Assembly (NCBI GenBank): GCA_020723805.1
Contig: DYID01000023.1
Coordinates: forward strand, 1 to 57,352
Source: Anaerolinea sp.
GTDB lineage: Bacteria > Chloroflexota > Anaerolineae > Anaerolineales > Villigracilaceae
Length of the DNA: 57,352 bases
Reading direction: 5' to 3'
Shown: in pieces, positions 1 through 8,933 of the stretch
Layout: each line of letters begins with the position of its first letter
Numbering within the stretch: the first letter of the stretch is position 1
The notes under the pieces: model-generated
Database searches by the model: none
Told to the model about the DNA's origin: nothing
Seen by the model: the letters and a program-made list of their open reading frames with translations, nothing else
Program-made: the position numbers and the translations under genes

Positions 1-541
1 GCGTCATTTGAGAAATCGGTATATGGCGTTCTTTTTTCCCTTTGCCGAATACCATGATGTGCATTGTCACCTGATTGATGTCCTGGATTCTCAATCCACA
101 CAATTCACTCGCCCGCACACCCGTATCGAGCAGGACATACAAAATTGCCTTGTTACGCAAGGCAACAATCGGATTGTTTGTTTTAGTCACCTGGTCCAGT
201 AACGCAAGAATTTCAACCCGGTTGAACGGAACAACTTCTTTCTTCTCGACAATCGGCGGGCGGATGGAACGGATGAGGTTTTCTTCGCACAGCCCCTCTT
301 GTTTTGCCCACTGCCAGAGCGCGGACAAATCGGTGTGGTAATTGCGGAGCGTTTTCGCAGACACTGGTTGTTGGTCGAAAAACTCAACAATCCGACTGCG
401 GGTAATTTCTCGAAATTCGACATCCCCCAGGAAGTTCACCAGTTTGGTAAACGTCACGCGGTAATCGCGCAGTGTGTTCGGCGAATATCGTGCCACACTC
501 CGTTCAAGTAAGAAGGTTTCGGTGATGGTAGATAGCAACAT
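1..541 (-). CDS. Tyrosine recombinase/integrase, N-terminal part (runs off the window)
   Basis: The gene starts at 541 with ATG, preceded by CGGAGG at good spacing, and is open to the window edge, so only about 180 codons are visible. The first 90 residues look like a SAM-like core-binding domain of phage-type integrases (Y-S-P-N-T-L-R-D-Y near residue 18). The catalytic domain begins with the first active-site Arg in the context DTGVRASELCGL and the beta-hairpin Lys in GKGKKERHIP. The HxxR, His and Tyr elements would lie beyond position 1. It would catalyse site-specific strand exchange. It is a different protein from the recombinase at 19833-20909. Family call is firm; the target site is unknown. 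Confidence 0.85.
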   Translation of the reverse strand, partial: MLLSTITETFLLERSVARYSPNTLRDYRVTFTKLVNFLGDVEFREITRSRIVEFFDQQPVSAKTLRNYHTDLSALWQWAKQEGLCEENLIRSIRPPIVEKKEVVPFNRVEILALLDQVTKTNNPIVALRNKAILYVLLDTGVRASELCGLRIQDINQVTMHIMVFGKGKKERHIPISQMT

Positions 542-642
542 TGATCTGCCTCCGTAGGATATGATGAATTTTGGCAGACGCAATTGTATTGACGCGAGAC
601 AGACAGAAATTCAATATCTATTGCCTTTTTTGCTTAAAAAAT

Positions 643-673
643 AAAAAGCCTGACCGAGTAGATCAGGCTTTTT
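643..673. terminator. Bidirectional hairpin terminator
   Basis: AAAAAGCCTGA (643-653) pairs with TCAGGCTTTTT (663-673) around a 9-nt loop. It lies between the stop of the 63-residue gene and the ribosome binding site of the recombinase. Confidence 0.6.
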
Positions 674-699
674 GAATCGGCTACGATCCTGCTTTGACT

Positions 700-891
700 C
701 TATAGCCACTGAGTAATGACCTCATTGACACGAGAATTCGGTTGATCTTCACGCCGTGCTGCACACCTTGGGCACACATCCTCGCTGGCTGGATGGATGT
801 AGCGTTCATCACATTCACAATCCCAAAAAAAAGGAGTGGTGCATATGTCACCGTGAATCTCAATCAAACCGTTGGTCAAGTCGTTGTTCAT
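700..891 (-). CDS. Small zinc-ribbon protein, 63 aa
   Basis: Unrecognised small protein. It contains two Cys pairs (C-x-C in WDCECDE and C-x2-C in VCPRCAA) spaced like a zinc ribbon. The start at 891 has GAGGTAT directly upstream, and the preceding gene stops at 895, so the two are probably co-translated. A nucleic-acid-binding or adaptor role is plausible by fold only. Confidence 0.6.
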   Translation of the reverse strand: MNNDLTNGLIEIHGDICTTPFFWDCECDERYIHPASEDVCPRCAARREDQPNSRVNEVITQWL

Positions 892-894
892 ACC

Positions 895-1314
895 TCACAC
901 TACCTTTCCTTGTTGCGCCAAGCGCTGGCGTGTCGCGCTGATGCGCGCACGATTTTGCCAGTAATGGCTTTTACCGCCGGCTACACATTGCCAACCTGCA
1001 CCGCGGTGACGCGAGCTCAAAGACGCATCGTACTGCACTTCTTGCCCGCACACCGGACATTTTGCCGGAGGGACAGGGTAGTAGCCGTAAGGGGGGCGGT
1101 TGGCTCGTTTGCCTCCGTCCGCCAGATACTGCCTCACGTCGTTCACCGCGGGACAATTGCGTCCGAGGACGCAGGTGCATACCCCGTTGATTCCGACGTG
1201 GTGATAGCGGGGGCGGACATGCTCCCCAAGGTCAACAATGTAGAAATATCCGTTCACCATCACTGATGATGGTGAAACCTGAACATTGACCTGTGTGGGA
1301 ATCAATGTTTTCAT
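895..1314 (-). CDS. Cys/His-rich hypothetical protein, 139 aa
   Basis: Start at 1314 is preceded by AAGGAGGTATTC. The N-terminal half carries C-T-C and N-C-P. The middle has a clear C-P-V-C pair, followed by a His- and Cys-containing stretch (RHRGAGWQC), suggesting one or two zinc sites. The C-terminus is basic. The middle resembles treble-clef or zinc-ribbon elements in mobile-element proteins, but I do not recognise the family. Confidence 0.6.
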   Translation of the reverse strand: MKTLIPTQVNVQVSPSSVMVNGYFYIVDLGEHVRPRYHHVGINGVCTCVLGRNCPAVNDVRQYLADGGKRANRPPYGYYPVPPAKCPVCGQEVQYDASLSSRHRGAGWQCVAGGKSHYWQNRARISATRQRLAQQGKVV

Positions 1315-1331
1315 GAATACCTCCTTAAATA

Positions 1332-1361
1332 AAAAGCAGAGGCGAGTTCGCCTCTGCTTTT
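1332..1361. terminator. Perfect 14-bp hairpin with flanking A/T runs
   Basis: AAAAGCAGAGGCGA (1332-1345) and its exact complement (1348-1361) are separated by two bases. It sits just upstream (minus sense) of the ribosome binding site for the gene at 1314. Confidence 0.6.
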
Positions 1362-1379
1362 GCCTCGATACAATTTGAT

Positions 1380-1670
1380 TTACGCTGTCACTCGCGTCTG
1401 ATTGCGAAGAATATCCAAATCCCTCTGCTTCCGTTCCTCATAACGGCGAAGCTCATCTTCCAGATCGTCAGCGGTTGCAGCGCTCAGTATTTCGCTTATG
1501 TCTTCCAAGATATGAAGCTCCGGGGGTTGTTGCTTATAGATATTCTTGGCAAAAAAAATTTGCAGGATATGTTTGGTGGAAGTTTCAGATGCAAAAACAT
1601 CAAGAACTACTCCGACCCATGTTCCAAGGCGCACAAAGTCGCCAACTGTTGGAATGTTCGTTTTACTCAT
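1380..1670 (-). CDS. Hypothetical protein, 96 aa, acidic C-terminus
   Basis: A longer reading frame reaches 1772, but the start at 1670 (M-S-K-T-N-I-P) is preferred: it has GGATGGAG upstream and overlaps the preceding gene's stop by 8 nt. The first 60 residues are beta-rich (GDFVRLGTWVGVVLDVF), like a small SH3-like barrel. The C-terminal 40 residues are a charged helix with many Asp, Glu and Arg. Function unknown. Confidence 0.65.
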   Translation of the reverse strand: MSKTNIPTVGDFVRLGTWVGVVLDVFASETSTKHILQIFFAKNIYKQQPPELHILEDISEILSAATADDLEDELRRYEERKQRDLDILRNQTRVTA

Positions 1671-1863
1671 CGCTCCATCCTTCAGAAAGAAGTGATACAG
1701 CTTTTTCAATCGCTTCCTGAACACTAAAGACTGTATAACCAATCTTCGCCAGGGTAGCCATAAGTATAGCATGGGTTCCTACTCGGTTGTCAAATTCTGC
1801 GTCTTGCACATCTGCGAGCGCGCGATCCAAATCATCATATTGTTGGCGGGTTAATTTTTTCAC
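1663..1863 (-). CDS. Hypothetical helical protein, 66 aa, GTG start
   Basis: The start is GTG at 1863, chosen because GGAGGTAAGCA lies immediately upstream. The product is short, acidic and predicted helical, with no recognisable motif. It overlaps the following gene by 8 nt, indicating translational coupling. Confidence 0.6.
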   Translation of the reverse strand: MKKLTRQQYDDLDRALADVQDAEFDNRVGTHAILMATLAKIGYTVFSVQEAIEKAVSLLSEGWSDE

Positions 1864-1904
1864 TGCTTACCTCCAATTTAATCTTTCACCGCATTAAAGC
1901 GATG

Positions 1905-1988
1905 GCGGGAAACCTGTTTCGGAAACAGGCTTCCCGCTATTGCTTCAAAAACAGAAACAAGGGGACGCTGTTTAGGCATCCCCTTGTT
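1905..1988. terminator. Two consecutive intergenic hairpins
   Basis: The first pairs GCGGGAA..CTGTTTC (1905-1920) with GAAACAG..CCCGC (1922-1937). The second pairs AACAAGGGGA (1956-1965) with TCCCCTTGTT (1979-1988). They fill the gap between the C-terminal helicase ORF and the 66-residue gene. Confidence 0.5.
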
Positions 1989-1989
1989 A

Positions 1990-3447
1990 CTACTGGCGGC
2001 GCTTCTTCGGTTGCACCGGTGCGTCCCCAAACAGGCTAAGTTGTACGGCTGTCCCAAAATCGTATAGAGATTGGAGCCGTTTGATTTCCTCGCCAAGAGC
2101 AGCGAGGCTTTCAGTTGTAAGCGGGATGGGCTGCTCCTCGTTTGCAAGCCGGGAGGGCGCCATGGTGTTCATCATTTCCTTCATTGCCATGAGAGCGTCG
2201 CGGACATCATCGGTGGTCCGTTGAAAGTTGTTGGACCTTCCCAACACAGGTGTATCCGTGTTGGTTGCTTGCAACTCTTTTTCGAGAGCCTGAAGTTCCT
2301 CCTCGATGTCGTGGAATTTTTTCTCATGCTCCCATGGTTGTATCAACGCTTCCTCGCTCGACGCTATGTTTTTCTCTGTAATAGCGATGGACTCCTCGAC
2401 TTTCTTGGCTTTTTCATCCAACGCCTTCAACGCCATGTCGAGACTGCGGGTAATGCCCACATTATCGGTCCCGCCGATTTCAATCTTCCTCCCGCCTACC
2501 TCAAAGTAGACGAGGGGTACGGCGGTCGAGCCTTCGATGTTCGTGCAGGTACTCCATAGGGCAAAACCCCGATAATGACCGATCTTGATGGCTTCTACGG
2601 AGCTTTTCAAAATCTTCTGTGCTGCTTGCTCTGCGAGCAGTTTGATCTCTCTGCCCGCGTCTTCACGTTTTTTGACGATATGCACAGTCTCATCCTTGAT
2701 GAGTTCAATTACAAACTCGTCGGTCGTATTGGCGTTACGGATGCGGATCGCCTCCTGCAAGGCGTTCAAATAATGGCGATCACGTTCCAATTGCGCCTGA
2801 CGCCAGCGGATGTCGTTCCGGATGGATTGCATGGACGAAATCCATGCAGAGCGCAATGCAGTCATGCGCGCGTATTCCGCGTCCAGCACGACTTTTTGCA
2901 TGATCTTGGGGTTGCCAGAAGCAAGCGCTTTGATCTCGGAAAAGGTCAGGACGGTATCACTAATATCGTCCACCTCGCGGTCTGCCAGGCTTCCGTTCAT
3001 GATTTGAGAGATGAAAACGGCTTTGTTCTCCAGCAACTGCCAGATATAGCCGTCGAAGCTTCCCTCAGTAATATGGGTGAAGCAGAAAACAGTTGGGAAA
3101 ATGTTTCCCTGCCGCCACATCCGCCCAATTTGTTGTTCGAGATCCCCAGGACGCCAAGGAGGGGTGATGTGATGTGTTGCCACGCACCGCTCTTGGACAT
3201 TGAGTCCTGTGCCCATCTTCTCGTTTGATCCGAGCAAGACCCGGATCTTTCCCTCGTTTACCGCCTTAAACAAGGCGGCACGTTGTTGAGAATTGCGGGC
3301 GTCGTGGACAAAAGCAATCTCTTCCGGCGGAACGCCTTTCTTCGCCAGGCGCAACCGGATTTCGCTATAGATGTTAGTAGTTAAAAATTTTTCTTCTTCT
3401 GTTTCTGTATCTGAAACATCAAGAAGAACATCAATATCATCGTTCAT
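1990..3447 (-). CDS. C-terminal half of split SNF2/DEAD-like helicase, 485 aa
   Basis: Encodes the second RecA-like domain of a superfamily-2 helicase. Visible motifs are motif V (RVLLGSNEKMGTGLNVQ, about residues 68-84) and motif VI (LEQQIGRMWRQGN, about 103-115). A long coiled-coil rich tail follows. It lacks the Walker A/B domain, which sits in the separate upstream ORF (3503-6985). The start at 3447 follows TTGGAGGTATCAC and a strong hairpin. The first about 25 residues are acidic and look like a linker, not helicase core. The two ORFs together make one typical element-borne methyltransferase-helicase, so the proteins presumably associate. Confidence 0.85.
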   Translation of the reverse strand: MNDDIDVLLDVSDTETEEEKFLTTNIYSEIRLRLAKKGVPPEEIAFVHDARNSQQRAALFKAVNEGKIRVLLGSNEKMGTGLNVQERCVATHHITPPWRPGDLEQQIGRMWRQGNIFPTVFCFTHITEGSFDGYIWQLLENKAVFISQIMNGSLADREVDDISDTVLTFSEIKALASGNPKIMQKVVLDAEYARMTALRSAWISSMQSIRNDIRWRQAQLERDRHYLNALQEAIRIRNANTTDEFVIELIKDETVHIVKKREDAGREIKLLAEQAAQKILKSSVEAIKIGHYRGFALWSTCTNIEGSTAVPLVYFEVGGRKIEIGGTDNVGITRSLDMALKALDEKAKKVEESIAITEKNIASSEEALIQPWEHEKKFHDIEEELQALEKELQATNTDTPVLGRSNNFQRTTDDVRDALMAMKEMMNTMAPSRLANEEQPIPLTTESLAALGEEIKRLQSLYDFGTAVQLSLFGDAPVQPKKRRQ

Positions 3448-3460
3448 GTGATACCTCCAA

Positions 3461-3491
3461 AAAAAGAGTGGCGCTGAGCGCCACTCTTTTT
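3461..3491. terminator. Hairpin between the two helicase halves
   Basis: GAGTGGCGC (3466-3474), loop TGA, GCGCCACTC (3478-3486), flanked by A5 and T5 runs. It could terminate transcription on either strand, and lies directly in front of the ribosome binding site of the C-terminal helicase ORF. Confidence 0.6.
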
Positions 3492-3502
3492 GTTGCTTTT
3501 GG

Positions 3503-6500
3503 TTATTTGGCTTTTGGAACAGCCAAGTCGCAAAAGATCAACTGCGTGCCCTGAACGGGAGCGGTCAATCTCCATATCTCTGCCACCAGCTCGACAAGCA
3601 TGTCGATCTTGGGCATTGATGCCCCTCGGTATGACGGCACGACAAGACTAAGATCCAGCGCGGCTTTACGTCCGTCACTGGTGATCTTCAGCATGTTGTC
3701 GTCGTGAGGATCAACAATACCACTTCGCACCTTTTCGGCGCGGAGGGCAAGCTGATGGACATAATCGTCAAGATCTTTCTCGGCAGTGGATACCACTGCC
3801 ACAGGTTTGCCCTGATACAACTCAGGGCGTTCAATTTCGGCGGGATCGATCCGGCGCATGTCCGCCACCTGGAGCCAAATTTGCATTAGCTCTGGCATGT
3901 TGACGAATTTGCGGAAGCGGGTATTCATGCGAAAACCTGAACCATCGGGAGCCATTTCCAGCCCAGGTTCAGCCAGGGCGAATTGACGCGCCCAAGCGTC
4001 GAACTGCGCCAATCCCATTCTTTTCAGGGTTTCCATCTGGAAAAACCGCTGCATGGTGAACATTTCGGCGATGGTGTTGGTAATCGGTGTGCCGGTCAGT
4101 CCAACCACCTTGCCTCCATGCTTGAGTGTCCAGCGGAACTTGATAAACATATCGAAGGCACGCTGCGAGTCGGTATTGCTCAACCCCGCAATGCGCGTCA
4201 TTTTCGTTGTGAAGTACAGGTTTTTATAAGCGTGAAATTCATCGACAATGAGCATGTCAACGCCAAGCTCTTCCCAGGTAACTGCCTTTTCGTCGTCTTT
4301 TTTGAAATCTTGGAGCTCCTGCATTTTCCTGCGGAAACGGAGAAGCGCTTTCTCAATTTCTTTCACGGCACGCGCGTTCTCTCTACCCTTCAGCTCGCAC
4401 AGATATTCATCAAGGTCATCTATCTGCTCCTGGTAAAAACCCATAAGTGTGTCGCGCGACACAGGGAGCAGTTTGAAAGATGAAAATGGAACAAGAATCA
4501 TGTCCCATTCATTTGTTGCGATCCTGCTCATGAACTCCGACCGTCTGTTTTTTGTCAGGTCGGAAGCAGTGGGGAGTAAAAGATTGGCGCCGGGATAGGC
4601 GGTTTGCATGGTAAACTGCCAATTTTCCAGTGTGTGGTTGGGAACAACCACCATCACCTTTTTTATCAAACCAAGCCGCTTCGATTCCATCGCGGCGACG
4701 ATGGCAGTCAATGTCTTGCCCATGCCGACTTCGTGCCCGACCAGCGTAGCTGGATTTTGGATAATCCTCCAGGCGGCATCTTTTTGGTTGCTTCGTAATC
4801 GTATGGCTTGATGCAAGCCTGGCGTTGTTAGGTGAGAGCCGTCGTACCGAATGTTTCTCACCGAATTGAATGCCTCGTTGTAAATTTCAACAAGGCGTTT
4901 TGTCCGTTCCGTGTCGCTCCACAGCCATTTTTCAAACTCCTCTTTAATTTCAAGGAGTTTTTGCTGGGCAGCGACCGTTTCTTTGGTGTTGACAACACGG
5001 TCATCCCCAGAACCATCGTAGATCACCACTTCGCGCGAGTTCAGCGCCGCATCAACCAGCGCCAAACCATTTATGCGCCTTGTTCCCCACTTGAACATGA
5101 AAAGTTTATGCGAAACGTAATGGGTGTTATGCGCCTCGATTTCCCAACTCGCCAGCGCTGGGATGTATGTGACGTGGTATTGCCCTGCTTGAAACAAGTG
5201 GTGAAGGAAATCCTCGACCACATCAGCCGGGATCCAACCAGCGCCAAGAGGGGCGCGAATATGCTCCGCCTCAATTTTTAGGGGTAAGGCGCTTTCGAGC
5301 GCTACGACATTTTCCTTGAAACGAGGATCGTACAAAGCCGCGGCTTTTGCCTGGCGCAGCTTCTCCCTGACGTTTCCGGAAAGATATTTCTCTGATGTTT
5401 CCCACTGAAATGTTTGCGGGTTCAAGAAGATCATCCCGCGCAACATCTCGATGGTGTCGTCGGGTGAGATTCCTACCATCTTTGCGATAGCGGGGACATC
5501 CACCTTTCCCGTGCGGTCCAAACAAACCAACAAAGCGTCACTGGCGGACAAATTACCCGCCTGCACCGCCGCCGACCGCACCACCGACTTGAAAAAGATG
5601 TCGGTTTTTTTGGCTGTATCCGATTCCGGATGATAGTTTTCTAGCGCTTTCAGGAAGTGGGATTCTGCGCTATTTTTGATGTGGCGCAGATTTTGGGGGC
5701 GATTGATCGGGCCGTATTGCTCCACGAAGGCGTCGTAGAGCCGGTTGAGGATGTCTCTCAGCAACGCCGTTTTTGTATCGCCGCGCGTCTCAGCGCGAAT
5801 CAATCTTTTGGCGGCGTCGTGGATCTCCATCAGTTTGACAGCCACAGGAGAGACTGCCGCTGCGGTGGACGAGATCACGCAATCATCTGAAAATTGAAGC
5901 GGGGCTGCTTCGTCCTTTGGGTGACTTGCCGGCTCCAGTTTCCTCAAGACTGCTTTGAAAATCCGTCGCAGTTCGCTGGACAAGTCACCATCGTTTGGTA
6001 AAACGGTGTAGCCGTCGCTTTGATACATCCTTCCGTGCATGGACGGCTTGCCAAGAATCATGTCGGGATGTTCAAGGTAATACTGATTGATCGTCGTGGT
6101 GCGATAATCTGCCTCATACATACCCGTATTGACCCACAACGGCTCTTCTGCATTTTCTTCCGCTCGTTTCCGCATAATAACGATGTCTGTCACAACCTTC
6201 GTGCCGGCGTTTTCCTCAAACGCCGTTTCGGGGAGGCGGACGGCGGCAAGCAGGTCATAGCGACGCGCCAGCCACTTGCGGATGCGGTTTTCTTTCTTGT
6301 CCAGCGTGTGCCGGGATGTGATATACATCAACACGCCGCCCGGTCGAAGAAGTGACCAGGTATTCGCAAAGAAGAAGTCGTGGATCGGGTGGGTGAGATA
6401 TTTTGGCAATGTCTTGCTGAAGACCCCGTAGTCCCCAAAAGGGACGTTGGAGATCGCCAGGTCGAACATCCCATCGGGGAGATTTGCCGCCTCGAATCCG

Positions 6501-6985
6501 ACATTGAGCACCCTACTGTTCGGGTGCAACACTTTCAGGATCGTGGCAGTCAGACCGTCTAATTCAATTTCGGTCCAATCCGCCCAACTGCGAAGCGAGG
6601 CGGGCATCATGGACTTGAAATGCCCAATCCCTGCGGATGGGTCGAGAACGCGGAAGGGACGTCCTCCAAATCCCAATTGCAGGACGGCATCCCACATAGC
6701 CCCGATGACAGGCAGGGCGGTGTAGTGGGCGTTAAGGGTCGAGGCGCGCACGAAGCGCAGTTCGTCCTCGGTCAGAATGTCTTCCAGCTCCCACACGCGC
6801 GAGGCGAGACGTGAGTCGCCCCACCCGACGTACTTCGAGAGCAGTTCAAGCTCATCCGGCAAGGCTTCGCGCCCGGTGGCTGCGAGTTCCTTTGCCAAAC
6901 GGATCGCCTGCTTGTTTCTTTGCAGGCGTTGAGCGGGGGTTCCGAGATCAAGGTGTTGACCGTCGAAATAAAAATCTTGTGCCAT
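3503..6985 (-). CDS. Methyltransferase-helicase fusion, N-terminal 1160 aa of a split protein
   Basis: A large DNA-modifying/remodelling protein of the type carried by phages and plasmids (DarB-like in architecture). Residues 111-184 form an N6-adenine-type methyltransferase domain with the SAM motif D115-P-S-A-G-I-G and a catalytic-like SNVPFG (179-184) in place of NPPY/F. After a helical middle region comes the first helicase RecA domain: GHEVGMGKT (750-758), DEFHAYKN (915-922, DExH box) and GLTGTPITN (962-970, motif III). The protein stops soon after FCDLAVPK, at about motif IV, and the rest is encoded by the next ORF (1990-3447) in another frame. Start at 6985 follows GGAGGTATCCAC; the leader is a duplicated hairpin module. 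Confidence 0.85.
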   Translation of the reverse strand: MAQDFYFDGQHLDLGTPAQRLQRNKQAIRLAKELAATGREALPDELELLSKYVGWGDSRLASRVWELEDILTEDELRFVRASTLNAHYTALPVIGAMWDAVLQLGFGGRPFRVLDPSAGIGHFKSMMPASLRSWADWTEIELDGLTATILKVLHPNSRVLNVGFEAANLPDGMFDLAISNVPFGDYGVFSKTLPKYLTHPIHDFFFANTWSLLRPGGVLMYITSRHTLDKKENRIRKWLARRYDLLAAVRLPETAFEENAGTKVVTDIVIMRKRAEENAEEPLWVNTGMYEADYRTTTINQYYLEHPDMILGKPSMHGRMYQSDGYTVLPNDGDLSSELRRIFKAVLRKLEPASHPKDEAAPLQFSDDCVISSTAAAVSPVAVKLMEIHDAAKRLIRAETRGDTKTALLRDILNRLYDAFVEQYGPINRPQNLRHIKNSAESHFLKALENYHPESDTAKKTDIFFKSVVRSAAVQAGNLSASDALLVCLDRTGKVDVPAIAKMVGISPDDTIEMLRGMIFLNPQTFQWETSEKYLSGNVREKLRQAKAAALYDPRFKENVVALESALPLKIEAEHIRAPLGAGWIPADVVEDFLHHLFQAGQYHVTYIPALASWEIEAHNTHYVSHKLFMFKWGTRRINGLALVDAALNSREVVIYDGSGDDRVVNTKETVAAQQKLLEIKEEFEKWLWSDTERTKRLVEIYNEAFNSVRNIRYDGSHLTTPGLHQAIRLRSNQKDAAWRIIQNPATLVGHEVGMGKTLTAIVAAMESKRLGLIKKVMVVVPNHTLENWQFTMQTAYPGANLLLPTASDLTKNRRSEFMSRIATNEWDMILVPFSSFKLLPVSRDTLMGFYQEQIDDLDEYLCELKGRENARAVKEIEKALLRFRRKMQELQDFKKDDEKAVTWEELGVDMLIVDEFHAYKNLYFTTKMTRIAGLSNTDSQRAFDMFIKFRWTLKHGGKVVGLTGTPITNTIAEMFTMQRFFQMETLKRMGLAQFDAWARQFALAEPGLEMAPDGSGFRMNTRFRKFVNMPELMQIWLQVADMRRIDPAEIERPELYQGKPVAVVSTAEKDLDDYVHQLALRAEKVRSGIVDPHDDNMLKITSDGRKAALDLSLVVPSYRGASMPKIDMLVELVAEIWRLTAPVQGTQLIFCDLAVPKAK

Positions 6986-6988
6986 GTG

Positions 6989-7093
6989 GATACCTCCAAA
7001 ATTGATTTCAGTGGTTTAAGACCACTCCCCTGATCACATGATCAGGGGAGTAGCCTCAAACAAAAATGGAGTGAGGGGGATACCCTCACTCCA
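6989..7093 (-). repeat. Duplicated leader module, copy 1
   Basis: About 105 bp containing a ribosome binding site region, ATTGATTTCAGTGGTT, hairpin ACTCCCCTGATCA/TGATCAGGGGAGT (7024-7051) and hairpin TGGAGTGAGGG/CCCTCACTCCA (7067-7093). A near-identical copy lies at 14084-14191. Confidence 0.85.
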
Positions 7094-7112
7094 CGCTTTG
7101 AGACAGATCGTC

Positions 7113-7481
7113 TTAAGTACAAGCCCAGTTCCAGTCTCCGGGACTGCCACGCAGCCAAATGACATGACCTTGCCGGTTGACTAGGACGGCTTTGATAAAC
7201 TCAATACCTTCGCTTTCGCGGGCTTTGAGCCAGTTTTCGGCTTCGACAAGGTTATCCACCGGCATACAGCCGTGAAGTTCCTCAATGTCTTTCGTGATGA
7301 GATTGTGTTTCGTGCGGTATTGAAAAGAGTAATGGGGGAGCGGCAAATCGCCTTCCTGGTCGTGGACAAAACCGCACACAAGACAGTATTCAATCGAATC
7401 TTCAGGATCGGTATCATCTGAGACAAGCTCAAACGACTTGCAGCGCGGGCACTGCCCAACAACGATAGGATTCATGCCCAT
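7113..7481 (-). CDS. Rubredoxin-like zinc-ribbon protein, 122 aa
   Basis: A longer frame exists, but the start at 7481 (M-G-M-N-P) has AAGGAGCG upstream and overlaps the preceding stop by 10 nt. Residues 11-14 (CPRC) and a second C-x2-C (CLVCGF) about 24 residues later form a zinc ribbon. The rest is an unrecognised alpha/beta region. Function unknown; probably nucleic-acid or protein binding. Confidence 0.6.
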   Translation of the reverse strand: MGMNPIVVGQCPRCKSFELVSDDTDPEDSIEYCLVCGFVHDQEGDLPLPHYSFQYRTKHNLITKDIEELHGCMPVDNLVEAENWLKARESEGIEFIKAVLVNRQGHVIWLRGSPGDWNWACT

Positions 7482-7915
7482 GTGAAACGCTCCTTTCCGA
7501 ACAACCGCCAATATCGAAGGGCTGGAAGCATCAAGTGCCGCCAGTGGATGGACTCTGAATAGAAACTTGCCCCGTATTTTCGATAACAATGGACGCGAAA
7601 ATAACCAAAGCCGAGCGCTTCCAATTGATCACCGCGCAAGTGCGGTGTCATGTCATCGAAAACAGACAAGTCTTCCTCGGAGATTACGCCTTCAGGTGGA
7701 TCAGCATCATCCTTGATACTCAGCCAGTTCACTTCGTCGAAACGGAAGCGAACTTCCTGTATTTCCCTGTTGACTTTCTGGATGATCCAAGCGGTCATCA
7801 GGTAGCGGATGATCTTCCACAAGACGCGCGGCGCGAGTTCGATGGAGCAATGGGTGGGTTCGTATTCGTTTTCGTCGTCCGTGTGGACGGACGTAATGTA
7901 GTAATGGGGTTTCAT
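7472..7915 (-). CDS. Hypothetical protein, 147 aa
   Basis: The start M-K-P-H-Y-Y at 7915 is chosen because TGAGGTATGTGTAT precedes it; the first ATG of the frame, 15 nt upstream, lies inside that ribosome binding site. The product is aromatic-rich and acidic with no family I recognise. It ends inside the start of the zinc-ribbon gene, so they are probably translated together. Confidence 0.6.
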   Translation of the reverse strand: MKPHYYITSVHTDDENEYEPTHCSIELAPRVLWKIIRYLMTAWIIQKVNREIQEVRFRFDEVNWLSIKDDADPPEGVISEEDLSVFDDMTPHLRGDQLEALGFGYFRVHCYRKYGASFYSESIHWRHLMLPALRYWRLFGKERFTWA

Positions 7916-7938
7916 ATACACATACCTCATTGGGCGGA

Positions 7939-8283
7939 TTAGAGGAGCCGCCCATTTGAAAAGTGGATTTGCCAGCGATCACGACTAACGCGCAACGAAA
8001 TCCGCGCCGTGTAAATCGCTCCGGAAACGACCAGAATGATTTGGCTGGCATCTTCGAGTACATTGGTGATGCGCACCCAGCCGGGCAAGGCGATCCAAAC
8101 AGGATACTCTTTTGCCTTTATTGGACTGGAACGGCGCGACCGCAGGTCGATTGCCACTGCGCTGCCATCCGAAAAGCGGAGGCGCGCCGCAGTGGTATCG
8201 TTATCCAAATAGAGCGCGTTGAGCTCGCGTCCGGTCAGGACGGCGGCAAGCGAGGGGCGTTTTGAGAAAAAAGGGATTCGCAT
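7939..8283 (-). CDS. Hypothetical protein, 114 aa
   Basis: Start follows GCGAGGCGTA. The product is a basic, beta-strand-rich protein without Cys. It lies 12 nt after the 206-residue gene, consistent with one transcript. No family recognised. Confidence 0.6.
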   Translation of the reverse strand: MRIPFFSKRPSLAAVLTGRELNALYLDNDTTAARLRFSDGSAVAIDLRSRRSSPIKAKEYPVWIALPGWVRITNVLEDASQIILVVSGAIYTARISLRVSRDRWQIHFSNGRLL

Positions 8284-8295
8284 TACGCCTCGCTT

Positions 8296-8916
8296 TCACC
8301 GCATTTTCACGACATTGGCTTGCAGATATGGAATTTTTCGCCAGATCTTTTTCAGCGGGGTGATGTCGATGGGTTCGGAGCGTCCAAGCGCCAGCAAAAT
8401 GCTCTCGCGGAGATTCGGTTCGAAAGTCTCTGATTTGGCATCCAGTTCGAGAGTCTCTAAGAGCAGCGACCAGTCTTCTTTATTGAAGACCATCACAATC
8501 TTGCCGTTCCCACCGGACTTAACAACATCACCCAAAACACCCCGCAGGTTCTTCAAAAATTGAAGCAAGGAAGCAACCGTTTTTTCACTCCTGCGTTGGT
8601 TTTTCACCGAACGCTGCTCGTTCTGCAAACGGTCAACAAGTTGTCCTACCGTCATCAACGGAAACTGAATTGTCGAGAGGACAGAATCGCTCTCCTCGAT
8701 ACGGTCAAATTCGTGCCAGTCGCTGGGATCGGCATAATCCGAATGAGGCAGACCGATGCTGTTGGGGACAAAAAAAACACCATCCACCAATAGACGTTTA
8801 ATCCTTGCTTCTATGGCGTCAAGCGACAGATTGTCAGGATTTTCGAGAACGACTTCCAGGAAATCTTTCGAGTTTCCTTCGTCGCGATGAATATAGTGAA
8901 AAAGAATATTTGTCAT
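8296..8916 (-). CDS. Conserved-looking hypothetical protein, 206 aa
   Basis: The first about 80 residues (HYIHRDEGNSKDF, then NPDNLSLDAIEARIKRLL) resemble a small conserved module seen in many mobile-element hypotheticals. The remainder is a charged helical region. Start at 8916 follows CGAGGTACGAC. It is the first gene downstream of radC on the minus strand, with a 17-nt gap. Role unknown. Confidence 0.6.
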   Translation of the reverse strand: MTNILFHYIHRDEGNSKDFLEVVLENPDNLSLDAIEARIKRLLVDGVFFVPNSIGLPHSDYADPSDWHEFDRIEESDSVLSTIQFPLMTVGQLVDRLQNEQRSVKNQRRSEKTVASLLQFLKNLRGVLGDVVKSGGNGKIVMVFNKEDWSLLLETLELDAKSETFEPNLRESILLALGRSEPIDITPLKKIWRKIPYLQANVVKMR

Positions 8917-8933
8917 GTCGTACCTCGTAGGGG

